From contig CP053680.1 of the NCBI GenBank assembly GCA_019623805.1, positions 1,488,001 through 1,552,000 on the forward strand: 64,000 nucleotides of DNA, given 5' to 3'. Both the position numbers and the translations under genes were made by a program. The stretch is from Gammaproteobacteria bacterium (ex Lamellibrachia satsuma). GTDB lineage: Bacteria > Pseudomonadota > Gammaproteobacteria > Chromatiales > Chromatiaceae. This document shows, piece by piece, positions 1-8,773 of the stretch. Position 1 is the first letter of the stretch; every line of letters begins with the position of its first letter. The notes beneath the pieces are model-generated. The model saw only the letters and a list, made by a program, of their open reading frames with translations. It had not been told where the DNA came from and made no database searches.

Positions 1-853
1 CCTGATAATGAGTCTCTTTCTTCCTCTCGAGTTCCCGTTGACCCGATAACGACTGGTCGCTCAGCTCCATCTTCTGATAAAAGCCGACGGTCATGGGTAT
101 AGGAGAGAGTGTGAACCACATCTCCGAATTGAAATCGTCCTCCCCGGTCGGCGGGGTGATATTCATACTCGGTTGATCACCACTGCGGTTGTGTTGCTCG
201 TTGCGGACGACATGGCCACTGCAGACCTTCTTCTCCACACGAACATCATCCATCCGGTTGTCGATCAATGCCTGGCTGCCGACCTGCAACAGGTAGTGAT
301 CTCCCTGACGGTGAAGCAAGCTAGCGGAAGCGTTGCGGGCCAGGGTTTCCGCATCCTGCCCCGGATAGAGCGTCAGCGTCTCCCGCTTGGTGTGGATGGT
401 TGAGTTACCAGGACGGCGGATCTCCTGCTGAGCACGTTCCATACGATTGAGGTTGCTGTGTTTCATCTCCTCGGGAGAGAGTGGACAGGTCACCTCCCTG
501 CCCTGGACGTGATGCTTCTCGGTGGTGTCGTCCTTCAACTTCCACTTCACCTGTTTGACCTGAAGGAGCCCGCCGGCAGCGCCACAGGCCTTTATCAATA
601 CTTTCTGTTTTACCGTGCGCTCGTAGGATTTTTTGTTGATATAGCCGTCTTTGCTGCGATCCTTGTCATAACGGCCAGAACCACTGCGCTCGATAACGAC
701 TTCCAGATGCCAGATATTGGGGTTATGCGGGATCCAATCCCGCAGGCCACCTTGGGCTTCCGCCCCCATTACGATACAGGCCAACAGGAAGAGGGCGTTC
801 GGCAAAAATGCCGATAGCCTCAACCTCTGATCCCTCTGCTGCCGGAACGGCAT
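1..853 (-). CDS. Secreted protein of unknown function, C-terminus beyond window
   Basis: A continuous minus-strand reading frame of 284 codons runs from an ATG at 853 to the window edge without a stop, so the C-terminus is missing. The N-terminus has basic residues, then a hydrophobic stretch ending near MGAEAQ, which looks like a signal peptide; export is inferred. The rest is polar, with many charged residues, and contains IWHLEVVIERSGSG and LTLYPGQDAETLARNA. I recognise no family. The ATG lies six bases after the stop of the DUF4412-like gene and has a short AGG upstream, so it is the third gene of an operon with that gene and the large VWA protein. A role in the same envelope process is inferred from position only. 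Confidence 0.7.
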   Translation of the reverse strand, partial: MPFRQQRDQRLRLSAFLPNALFLLACIVMGAEAQGGLRDWIPHNPNIWHLEVVIERSGSGRYDKDRSKDGYINKKSYERTVKQKVLIKACGAAGGLLQVKQVKWKLKDDTTEKHHVQGREVTCPLSPEEMKHSNLNRMERAQQEIRRPGNSTIHTKRETLTLYPGQDAETLARNASASLLHRQGDHYLLQVGSQALIDNRMDDVRVEKKVCSGHVVRNEQHNRSGDQPSMNITPPTGEDDFNSEMWFTLSPIPMTVGFYQKMELSDQSLSGQRELERKKETHYQ

Positions 854-859
854 GACCTG

Positions 860-1459
860 TCATCTCATCGGCGGCATCATGGGCATACCGCCCGGCATAC
901 CGGGGATCGAGAACTTGTTGTAACCTGTGGGAATGCTGAACAGGCTGTCCGGCAGACTCTTTTCTTCAATGTTCTCATAGGTCATCATGGACTTGCCGCC
1001 ATCCAGGTCCACCACCTCGATCCTGATCGGGTATTGCAGTTTACGCGAGACCCAGACGGTGACTGCCCCCTCGGCCGACTCATGGCGATGTTTATCGCAC
1101 AGATAACCACCTATCTTCTCGGTACCCAACGGCTTGCCGCTGGCCAGGTCGGAACCGGGTCCCTTGGCAAACATCTCCTGATCCGGCGACATGGGTATCT
1201 CCATGAACATCCTTTCGCTCGGCATCAGCGTGATGATCTGGTGGCTGCCGGGATTGAACAGGACGATGCTCTCGGTCTGTCCCCGGTGCGTCATCTCCTC
1301 CCGGCGCTTGTCACCCTTGATGTAGACCTTGCTGACATCCCGCATCTGGCCATCTGTTTTCACGAAGTCGGCCGTCCATTCCGCTGCCTGGGCTGTGTTT
1401 AGAGACAGCAGCAGGGTGAAAATTGTTGATATCGTAAGCGCTAATTTTCTGATCATCAT
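860..1459 (-). CDS. Secreted DUF4412/LolA-like domain protein
   Basis: About 199 residues with a signal peptide (MMIRKLALTISTIFTLL, cleavage near AQA). The start at 1459 has AAGGAG six bases upstream, which is better than the ATG-like codons further out. The mature part (EWTADFVKTDGQMRDVSKVYI onward) has the short beta-strand pattern of LolA-like/DUF4412 periplasmic proteins. It also resembles the N-terminal 190 residues of the VWA protein encoded just upstream: both have a threonine/valine-rich first strand, a tyrosine or methionine-rich MFMEIP or IYYELP segment, a cysteine in GYLCDK or GFDCNK, and a final LFSIP or LFQIP. The C-terminus is Met/Pro/Gly-rich (GMPGGMPMMPPMR), which might bind metal. 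The function is unknown. Confidence 0.75.
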   Translation of the reverse strand: MMIRKLALTISTIFTLLLSLNTAQAAEWTADFVKTDGQMRDVSKVYIKGDKRREEMTHRGQTESIVLFNPGSHQIITLMPSERMFMEIPMSPDQEMFAKGPGSDLASGKPLGTEKIGGYLCDKHRHESAEGAVTVWVSRKLQYPIRIEVVDLDGGKSMMTYENIEEKSLPDSLFSIPTGYNKFSIPGMPGGMPMMPPMR

Positions 1460-1519
1460 TTCATACTCCTTCATATCGATCTGCCACGCTGCCGGGAACA
1501 TCGCCTGACGCTTTTCAGA

Positions 1520-4500
1520 CTACTCGATCACCTTCAATACCCGCTTGGCCAAAATCTTCGTACCACGCGCCATGATGTAGCGCACCTCGTACTCACCCGG
1601 CTTGGCTGGTGCCTTGAGTCGGGCCGGGCTGTTCTTGCTGGTATAAACGTAGTTGTCATAACGACCGGGGGAATCTCCGGGCAGGGCCACTGTGAGATAG
1701 TCTCCCTGATAGTCCGGACCCTGCCAGGTAACCTGGAAAACTTCACCCGCGCTTGCCGAAGCCGGCGGAACCACCTCAGCATTGACAGCATTCACCGTAA
1801 TTGCCATCTTGGCCAGCAACTTCGTCCCCTTGGCCTGGATATAGCGCACCTCGTACTGACCCGGTTCAGACGGCGCCCACAGTCTTGCCGGCGTCCCTTT
1901 GCTGGTATAGGCGTAGTTGTCATAACGCCCGGGGGGATCGCCTGGCGGAGCCACGGTGATGTAGTCACCCAGGTTGTTCGGACCCTGCCACACGACCTCA
2001 AATTCAGCACCCATATCGGCTGATGCCGACGATTGCACCTGGGCTGACACCGCATGGATGGTGATGGGCGCCCTGGCAAGCATCTTGGTGCCTCTGGCCT
2101 GAATGTAGCGTACCTCGTAATCACCCGGCTCAGACGGTGCAGTCAGTGTGGCAGGGCTGCCATTGCGGGCGTAGGCATAGTTATCGTAGCGACCCGCAAC
2201 ATCTTCGGGATTCGCAATGGTGATGTAGTCAGCTCCATTGTCTGGTCCCTGCCAGGCAACCTCGAACATCGAGGCCACATTCGCATTTGTGGGTGGCTGA
2301 ACCTGGGCTGTGACGCTTTTTACTGTGAAAGGCGCCCGGGCCAGTACCTGGGTGCCGCGACTCAGGATATATCGCGCTTCATATTGCCCCGGCCCGGCTG
2401 GTGCCCAAAGTTTTGCCGGCGTCCCTTTGCTGGTATAGGCATAGTTATCGTAACGCCCAGCCACATCGCCGACCTTGGCGATGGTGATGTAGTCGCTTCT
2501 ATAGGCTGGACCTGACCAGGCCACTTCTATCTCTGTGGCCACGTTGGCGCTCTGCGGCACCTTGACCTCTGCCTGGACCGGCGTCACCTGGATCGCCCTG
2601 CGGCCGATAATCCGGCTGCTGTGGGCATGCAGATAGCGCAGTTCATATTCCCCTGCCTCACCGGGAGCGACCAGCTCCAGAGGATTGCCTCTGCTGGTGT
2701 AGGCGTAGTCGATAAAGGCGGAATCCCTGGGTTCTTTTTCCGCAATTGCCACATAGTCATTGTGACTGTCCGGCCCCTCCCAGCCGACCTGGAAGGCGGC
2801 TCCCACGGGCACCGAAGCAGGCCCCGTCAACCGCGCCTCACCCGGATCCTCCACCACTGGCGGCGGCGGTTCTCTAACCTCATCCAATGTCTTTAACAGA
2901 GCATCGCGCAGGGTCTGGGCATCAGATGCGGCGAGAAACAGGCCACCGGTTCTATCGGCCATGCAACGCAGCCGTGTCTGCTCCTCTTGGGTAATGTCGA
3001 AGCCGATGACATGCGCCGTGAAATCGACCCCGCTCATGGCCAGCTCCGCCGCCAGGGCGCAGGGATCGGCATGGCAGGTCTCCAGGCCGTCACTCAACAG
3101 CACCACACTGGCTCGCTCCTCGGTGTAGCGCAGGGCCTTGGCGGCCTGCCGCACCGACTCACTCAGGGGGGTCTTGCCCTTGGGGCTGATGCCCTGGACC
3201 TTCGCATTCATCGCAACAGCATTGTGCTGTCCCACCGGCATCAACATCTCGATGTCGTCACAGTCACCCTTGCGCCGGTGGCCATACACCATCAGGCCGG
3301 TCTGGAAATCGGTCGGCAACTCGCTGATCAGATCGGCCATCACCGCTTTGGCGATAGTGATCTTGGCCTTGCCCTTGATCTGCCCCCACATGGAACCGGA
3401 GGCGTCCAATACCAGCACCATACGCGCAGGTTCCACCTTGGCGGTGGGTGCTGGTGCCGGTTTGACCACCTGTTTGGTCGCGGGTGATGAGACGGCCTTT
3501 ACGACTGGGGCGACCACTGCCTTGGTACCTGACTCATCGATGCGGATGCGCATGCTCCCCTGGCCGACGGGCACGGTGATCTGCAGAGTGTTGTAGCCCT
3601 TTTCACCGCCGAAAATCCAAGCCTTGGTCTCGCCGTTCTTCAGCTTGAAGGGGAGTTTTTCAAAGGCCTTGGTCTGGTCGTTACGCAGCAGGATCTCCCC
3701 GTTGGTGGTGTCGCCGTCCGGATTGTCGCCGGTCATGCTGAGCTGGGTATCCCGCTCCGGAGAGATCCGCTCCCAAGTGGTGACGCCACCCCGGTTGTAG
3801 AGGTCACGCATCCGCTTGTCCGGCTGATCCACCACCACGTGAACCAGGCCGCTACTGACCTCGATCACCACCTCGTCCACCTGGAAGGTGTCGCCGAACA
3901 TTTCCCTGTCCTTGTTGAACTCCCGGTTGAAGCTCGAACCCTTGTACTCGAGTTTTCGCGGGGTGACGCCGATGTTCTCCCGCTGTTTCCCCTGGTGGAA
4001 GGGGAGGACGACGATCTCGGCCTCGCTCTTGAGCAGATTGGTCACCCGCACCCTGACCCTGCGCGTCTTGTCCACCTTGATGCGCAGTTCGCCACCCGCC
4101 TTCACCCGCCGACCCCAAGGCGCCTCGCCGCTGACTGAGCCGGTAACAGCAGAGAGGGTAGCCGGGTCGGGAGCCCGTTTCTTCTGCATTGGGTGTGGTT
4201 TCTTCTTGAAATCCCCGGGAATCTGGAACAGGGCGGCGTCCACCGCGCCTTGCTTCAGATTCACCAACTCCACCTTGCGCGGAGGATCACTGTTCAGGCT
4301 CAGCTTCAACGGCACCAGCGACTCATCCGACATCCACAGGGTCATCAGATCCTGGCCAGCGGAATGGATCAGGGTCTTGTTGCAGTCAAAACCTTGCAGT
4401 GTTTCCCGACCCAGAGAGCGGGTCTCATAGCGGGATGCCGATACCCGGGCCGCCTGAAAGGGATCATTGATCAGGCTGAACAGGTCATCGGCGGGGAGTT

Positions 4501-4765
4501 CATAGTAGATTTTCTCTGCGGGAATGACGATTCGTGTGAAGTTGGCGGCCGAATCGACGATGATATGCAACTGCTTGCCGTCTTCTTTCTTCTGCAGCAG
4601 GTAACGGCCTTGTGAAACCTGGAGCTTGGAGGTTTCGACCTTGCCACCGTGGGTCTCCACCACGTCAGCGCTAAAGTCACCTGCCCACAGGGACGGGGTC
4701 AGCGCAAACAACGTCAGTGTGGAGAGGAGCAAGGATAGGCACTCTGCAAACCACTTCCGCTTCAC
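1520..4765 (-). CDS. VWA-domain surface/periplasmic protein with five C-terminal repeats
   Basis: This 1081-residue protein starts with GTG; GAGGAGG lies five bases upstream. Residues 1-28 form a signal peptide. Residues 29-190 are a DUF4412/LolA-like domain related to the next gene product. Residues 200-410 are predicted beta-rich and not recognised. A Pro/Ala-rich linker leads to a von Willebrand A domain (about 447-630) with an intact metal site: DASGS at 454-458, T532, and D559 in LLSDG. Five repeats of about 85 residues follow (645-1081), each with a WxGP core, DYITIA, RYDNYAYTS and a GxYEVRYI strand; they resemble Ig-like modules. The VWA metal site implies protein or matrix binding. 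There is no obvious membrane anchor after the signal peptide. It heads a three-gene operon. The function is unknown. Confidence 0.85.
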   Translation of the reverse strand: MKRKWFAECLSLLLSTLTLFALTPSLWAGDFSADVVETHGGKVETSKLQVSQGRYLLQKKEDGKQLHIIVDSAANFTRIVIPAEKIYYELPADDLFSLINDPFQAARVSASRYETRSLGRETLQGFDCNKTLIHSAGQDLMTLWMSDESLVPLKLSLNSDPPRKVELVNLKQGAVDAALFQIPGDFKKKPHPMQKKRAPDPATLSAVTGSVSGEAPWGRRVKAGGELRIKVDKTRRVRVRVTNLLKSEAEIVVLPFHQGKQRENIGVTPRKLEYKGSSFNREFNKDREMFGDTFQVDEVVIEVSSGLVHVVVDQPDKRMRDLYNRGGVTTWERISPERDTQLSMTGDNPDGDTTNGEILLRNDQTKAFEKLPFKLKNGETKAWIFGGEKGYNTLQITVPVGQGSMRIRIDESGTKAVVAPVVKAVSSPATKQVVKPAPAPTAKVEPARMVLVLDASGSMWGQIKGKAKITIAKAVMADLISELPTDFQTGLMVYGHRRKGDCDDIEMLMPVGQHNAVAMNAKVQGISPKGKTPLSESVRQAAKALRYTEERASVVLLSDGLETCHADPCALAAELAMSGVDFTAHVIGFDITQEEQTRLRCMADRTGGLFLAASDAQTLRDALLKTLDEVREPPPPVVEDPGEARLTGPASVPVGAAFQVGWEGPDSHNDYVAIAEKEPRDSAFIDYAYTSRGNPLELVAPGEAGEYELRYLHAHSSRIIGRRAIQVTPVQAEVKVPQSANVATEIEVAWSGPAYRSDYITIAKVGDVAGRYDNYAYTSKGTPAKLWAPAGPGQYEARYILSRGTQVLARAPFTVKSVTAQVQPPTNANVASMFEVAWQGPDNGADYITIANPEDVAGRYDNYAYARNGSPATLTAPSEPGDYEVRYIQARGTKMLARAPITIHAVSAQVQSSASADMGAEFEVVWQGPNNLGDYITVAPPGDPPGRYDNYAYTSKGTPARLWAPSEPGQYEVRYIQAKGTKLLAKMAITVNAVNAEVVPPASASAGEVFQVTWQGPDYQGDYLTVALPGDSPGRYDNYVYTSKNSPARLKAPAKPGEYEVRYIMARGTKILAKRVLKVIE

Positions 4766-5104
4766 GACAACCTCCTCTGCTCAGCAGAGCCGTGTCGCCG
4801 GAACAGCAGAGCATGGCAGGGAATCCATTCATCCCTATTTCGAGCATAGATTACTCAATGCGGCTTTTCCAGCAGGCAGGCGGCTAAAGTCCGGCTTGAA
4901 CTCCCTCAAATACCTACAGATCCGGAACTTCTTTTTTTTCGCCTTTCGCCTTTAACCTCTAGGTTGAAAGCAATATAGATGTGTAGGGTGCGCTATGCGC
5001 ACCAAAACAAGCCGTATTCACGGTATGTACGCTAATCATGGTGCGCACGGCACACCCTACATCCTGGCTGAATCCGTCATTATCACGTTGAAAGCAATAG
5101 AGCT
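4766..5104. repeat. Intergenic region with imperfect inverted repeat
   Basis: This 339 bp stretch carries no convincing gene. It holds an imperfect inverted repeat: the left arm at 4983-5004 (GTAGGGTGCGCTATGCGCAC plus two bases) and the right arm at 5039-5060 read as complementary with four mismatches, separated by 34 bases. Shorter relatives with GGTGCGC and GCGCACC occur at 13398-13414 and 43949-43970, so it belongs to a dispersed REP-like family. The promoter of the VWA operon must lie near 4790-4960, but I see no clear hexamers. Confidence 0.6.
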
Positions 5105-5977
5105 CTAGAGCCGCAAGTTCACCGGCACCCCATGATACTTCAGCATCATGTCTTCAGAGGTCATGCCACAGGCCAGACCCACCAACTCAGGCAGAAACAG
5201 CACAGGTAGCTGGAAGTTCTTACCAGTCTGCGCAAGAGCCTTGGCCTGGGTGCCGTCCATGCTCTTGAAGCAGAGCGGACAGGAGGTGACCATCAAGTCC
5301 ACATCCTTGGTATGGGCCCCCTCCAGCACATTGGAGGTCATCTTCATGTTGAGATCGTTATTGGGCCAGGCCAGATGGTAGCCGCAGCAGTCGTCCTTTG
5401 TGTCGTACTCCACGATCTGTACGCCCAGGACTTCCAGGATATCTTCCAGGGAGGTGGGATTGTCAGCCGACTCGTAGCCCTGGATATCCGCCGGGTTGCG
5501 AGTATGGCAGCCGTAGTAGGAGGCGACCCGCAGCCCGGTGAGCGGGTTGGTGACGCGCTCCTTCAACTTCTCCAGACCCACATCCTGGGCAAAGACCCAG
5601 AGGGTGTGAGTGAGCTTGCAGGTGCCTTTGTACTCCAGCCCCTGCTCGGCCAGGATCTCGTTGACCTGGGCGTGTACGGCAGGATCTTCCTTCATCCGTT
5701 TCTGGGCGTTGGAGATCACGTTGTAGCAGGTTGAACAGGGGGTGTAGAGGGGCAGCCCCATCTGTTCTGCATGGGCCATATTCTTGGCATTCACCGCCAG
5801 GGAGGTCAACTCGGAGCGTTCTTCAATAACGCCGGAGCCACAGCAAACCGCGTCTTCGATCAGATCCAGCTCAACATCAACCTTGGCGAATACATCCCTC
5901 AGGATGTCGAAAAACCGGGCGTCCGCGCCCTGAAAGCAGCAGCCGGAATAGAACCCGTAACGTATTGTCTCACTCAT
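5105..5977 (-). CDS. CCG-domain (HdrB-like) subunit of type E succinate:quinone reductase
   Basis: This 290-residue protein has two cysteine-rich CCG domains of the HdrB/SdhE/MfrE type. The first uses C13-C14, C45-C46, C81 and C84; the second uses C157, C197-C198, C233 and C236. In type E succinate/fumarate reductases this subunit replaces the usual haem-containing anchors, carries an iron-sulfur centre and passes electrons to or from quinone or another partner at the membrane. Its ATG overlaps the stop of the iron-sulfur subunit gene by four bases (5974-5977), showing translational coupling. There is no transmembrane helix and no separate anchor gene nearby. This architecture is well known in archaea and Campylobacterota and less familiar in gammaproteobacteria. 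The direction of the reaction cannot be told from sequence. Confidence 0.9.
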   Translation of the reverse strand: MSETIRYGFYSGCCFQGADARFFDILRDVFAKVDVELDLIEDAVCCGSGVIEERSELTSLAVNAKNMAHAEQMGLPLYTPCSTCYNVISNAQKRMKEDPAVHAQVNEILAEQGLEYKGTCKLTHTLWVFAQDVGLEKLKERVTNPLTGLRVASYYGCHTRNPADIQGYESADNPTSLEDILEVLGVQIVEYDTKDDCCGYHLAWPNNDLNMKMTSNVLEGAHTKDVDLMVTSCPLCFKSMDGTQAKALAQTGKNFQLPVLFLPELVGLACGMTSEDMMLKYHGVPVNLRL

Positions 5978-6984
5978 GTCTTGTTCTCTCCTTTGGCTTC
6001 GAGCTCTTTAACCTTGTCGTAGATCTTCTGAGTGCTGCTTTGGCCCCCCAGCATACACACCTGGCGTGTGGGCTCGATGCCGTGTTTCTTGAGATAGTTA
6101 TCAGCCGCTTCGATAGCGGCCCAACCCTTGGGACCGTTGACGATCACCGGCAACATCGGTTTGTTGACCTGACCATATTTGGCAACATCGCCTGTGTATG
6201 CCTTGGCGCGGCGTGACCCTGCAGTGTCATGGATGCCGTCATCGATAGACATCTTGCGCATACGCTGGATGGATACTGCCGGACGCGTGTCCTTGGGACA
6301 GACGTTGATGCATTTGCGGCATTGGGCGCAGGACCAGAGCCCCTGATCCACCGCCGCCTGCATGCGCTCGCCCTGAAAGCTGTCCCGTACATCGGCAGAA
6401 AAGCGGTAGGCCTTGCCCAGGGTCAACGGACCCGCGTAGTTGGGATCGGCGCTGGCGGCAGAGCAGGCGGAGTAACAGGAGCCGCAGAGGATACAGTCGG
6501 TAATGTAATCGAAGCGTGAATGCTCCTGTTTGGACATGATGGATTCCTGTTCCAGGGTCACTGGAATCCGCTCACGATTCTCCATCAGGTAGGGGTGCAT
6601 CTTCGACAGTTTTTCGATGACGGGTTCAATATCCACCACCAGGTCACGCAGCACCGGCATGTTTTTCAACGGCTGGATGCTGACGGAATCTTTTTTGAAA
6701 TCCTCCAGGATCGGCATCAGCTGGGTGCTGCAGGCCAGCACCGGCTTGCCGTTGACACGCACGGCGCAGGAGCCGCAGATCTTGGAACGGCAGAAAGCGC
6801 GAAAGGTCAGTGAGCTGTCCTGGGTGTTCTTGATCAGGCGCAGCGCCTCCAGCACCGTCATGCCGGTCTCCACGTTGACCTTGAAGTTATCGAAATAGGC
6901 CGATTTGTGTTCGCTTGGCGTAAATCTCTGGATGCGGATATTGGCCAAAATGCTCTTGCGATCGGGTGTGATTTTTTCAATCAT
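5974..6984 (-). CDS. sdhB: Succinate dehydrogenase/fumarate reductase iron-sulfur subunit
   Basis: 336 residues. An N-terminal ferredoxin domain has the [2Fe-2S] ligands C65, C70, C73 and C85. The C-terminal ferredoxin domain has C164, C167, C170, C174 and a second set C219, C222, C225, C229. In classical SdhB the position of C222 is a non-cysteine residue and the last centre is [3Fe-4S]; a cysteine here would allow a second [4Fe-4S] cluster. A tail of about 100 residues beyond the clusters is longer than in E. coli SdhB. It sits 12 bases after the flavoprotein gene, with AAGGAAA upstream of the ATG, and overlaps the CCG subunit gene. It carries electrons between FAD and the CCG subunit. Confidence 0.93.
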   Translation of the reverse strand: MIEKITPDRKSILANIRIQRFTPSEHKSAYFDNFKVNVETGMTVLEALRLIKNTQDSSLTFRAFCRSKICGSCAVRVNGKPVLACSTQLMPILEDFKKDSVSIQPLKNMPVLRDLVVDIEPVIEKLSKMHPYLMENRERIPVTLEQESIMSKQEHSRFDYITDCILCGSCYSACSAASADPNYAGPLTLGKAYRFSADVRDSFQGERMQAAVDQGLWSCAQCRKCINVCPKDTRPAVSIQRMRKMSIDDGIHDTAGSRRAKAYTGDVAKYGQVNKPMLPVIVNGPKGWAAIEAADNYLKKHGIEPTRQVCMLGGQSSTQKIYDKVKELEAKGENKT

Positions 6985-6996
6985 GCCAGCATTTCC

Positions 6997-8688
6997 TTAG
7001 TAGGTACGAGCCTTGGGCTCGAATTCGGTGATGGTCACGGGAGTGAAATCCAGCTTGGGACGACCGTCATCACCCATGGCGGCCATGGTATGAGCAAGCC
7101 AGTTCTCGTCATCCCGCTCGGGATGATCCTCGCGGGTATGCGCGCCCCGTGACTCCTTGCGTTCCAGGGCGCCGACGGCCACCACTTCCGCCAGATCGAG
7201 CATGTTTTTCAGCTCCAGGGCTGCAACCAGTTCGGTGTTGAAGGCCTTGGTCTTGTCCTGAATACGCACCGTTTTGAACTGCTCCTGCAGATCCGCCAGC
7301 TCACTGACAGCCGACTCCAGGTCCTTGCCATTACGGTAAACGCCGACCTTTTCCGCCATCAGGTTACCCATGCCGCGGCGAATATCCGCAATGGAGGCGC
7401 CGCTGTCACCTTCCATCATGGAGGCGATCATCTGCGTGTCCGCCTCTTCCTGCCCTGTGTCCACTGGTACAAAGCTGTTGTTGCGGGCGTATTCCAGGGC
7501 GTGTTTTCCGGCACGTCTGCCAAATATCAGGATATCCAGCAGGGAGTTGCCGCCCAACCGGTTGGCGCCGTGCACCGAGACACAGCCCGCTTCGCCGGCG
7601 GCGTAGATGCCCTCAATGGAGGTCTGACCATTGAGATCAGTATGGATGCCGCCCATGGAGTAGTGGGCCGTGGGCTTGATCGGGATGGGTTCCTCGATCG
7701 GGTCCACGCCCTCGAACTCGATGCAGAGTTCGCGGATTTGCGGCAGTCGTTCCAGGATACGCTCACGGCCCAAATGGGCAAGGTCGAGGAAGACCTCACC
7801 TTCGGGACCAGCGCGCCCTGCACGCACTTCGGTTTCACAGGAGCGGGAGACCAGATCGCGGGGACCCAGCTCCATCTTCTCCGGGGCGTAGCGGCTCATG
7901 AACCGCTCACCCAGACCATTCAGCAGGAAGCCCCCCTCGCCTCTCGCGCCCTCGGATACCAGGATGCCGGTACGGCGCAGTCCGGTGGGGTGGAACTGGA
8001 TGAACTCCATGTCCTTGATGGGCAGGCCAGCACGGTAAGCAATGGCGGTACCGTCCCCGGTGTTGCCCAATGCATTGGAGGTGCGCGTCCAATAGATGCG
8101 GCCGTGACCACCGGTGGCAAGAATCACCGCCTTGGCCTGGATGGTATGCACCCGACCAGTCTGGGTGTTGATGGCGGTGACACCCTGGCAACGCTGGCCG
8201 TCATGCATCAGGGAGAGCACCTGCCACTCATTGAGAAAATTCACGCCGTGGCGGATGCCCTGCTCATACAAGGTATGCAACATGACATGGCCGACCTTGT
8301 CGGCGGAGAAGCAGGCCCGCGGCTTGGAAGCGCCGCCGAAGGGACGCTGGGCGATCTTGCCTTCATCGGTGCGGGAGAAAGGACATCCCCAGTGCTCCAT
8401 CTCGCGCACCACCATGGGGGCTTCCCGCGTCATGATCTCCGCCGCATCCTGGTCTGCCAGATAGTCGGAACCCTTGACGGTATCGAACCAGTGGTCCTGC
8501 CAGGTATCGGTCGGATCCAGATTGGCCAAGGCTGCGTTTACCCCTCCCTGGGCCGCACCTGTATGCGAACGGGTTGGATAGACCTTGGTCAGCACGCCTA
8601 CCTGCAGATCCTCCTCCATCCGGGATTCGAGCGCAGCGTACAGACCAGCCCCCCCGGAACCCACTATCAGAATGTCATATGTCAGCAC
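6997..8688 (-). CDS. sdhA: Succinate dehydrogenase/fumarate reductase flavoprotein subunit
   Basis: 563 residues, starting with GTG; AGGAGG lies six bases upstream (8695-8700). The N-terminal GSGGAGLYAALE is the FAD-binding Rossmann motif, and RSHTGAAQGGVNAAL matches the region near the FAD-linking histidine. HPTGLRRTG and GGFLLNGLGERFM belong to the substrate-capping region, and GANRLGGNSLLD is the conserved C-terminal FAD contact. It oxidises succinate (or reduces fumarate) in the cytoplasm. It is the first gene of sdhA-sdhB-CCG subunit. About 85 bases separate it from the amidotransferase gene upstream, so it may share that transcript or have its own promoter. Confidence 0.93.
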   Translation of the reverse strand: MLTYDILIVGSGGAGLYAALESRMEEDLQVGVLTKVYPTRSHTGAAQGGVNAALANLDPTDTWQDHWFDTVKGSDYLADQDAAEIMTREAPMVVREMEHWGCPFSRTDEGKIAQRPFGGASKPRACFSADKVGHVMLHTLYEQGIRHGVNFLNEWQVLSLMHDGQRCQGVTAINTQTGRVHTIQAKAVILATGGHGRIYWTRTSNALGNTGDGTAIAYRAGLPIKDMEFIQFHPTGLRRTGILVSEGARGEGGFLLNGLGERFMSRYAPEKMELGPRDLVSRSCETEVRAGRAGPEGEVFLDLAHLGRERILERLPQIRELCIEFEGVDPIEEPIPIKPTAHYSMGGIHTDLNGQTSIEGIYAAGEAGCVSVHGANRLGGNSLLDILIFGRRAGKHALEYARNNSFVPVDTGQEEADTQMIASMMEGDSGASIADIRRGMGNLMAEKVGVYRNGKDLESAVSELADLQEQFKTVRIQDKTKAFNTELVAALELKNMLDLAEVVAVGALERKESRGAHTREDHPERDDENWLAHTMAAMGDDGRPKLDFTPVTITEFEPKARTY

Positions 8689-8773
8689 GAACTACCTCCT
8701 AACCCGGTTTATTGTTATTAACGATGATTCGAGAAGCAAAGCATCCCCTCAGGATATCCCGGAACTACACCTG

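Noticed and set aside
4912..4950. T-run after AACTTC as a terminator
   Set aside because: There is an eight-T run but no stable stem before it, and no plus-strand gene ends there.
7501..8721. 406-codon plus-strand open frame
   Set aside because: It is antisense to the sdhA flavoprotein gene and results from GC-rich codon bias.
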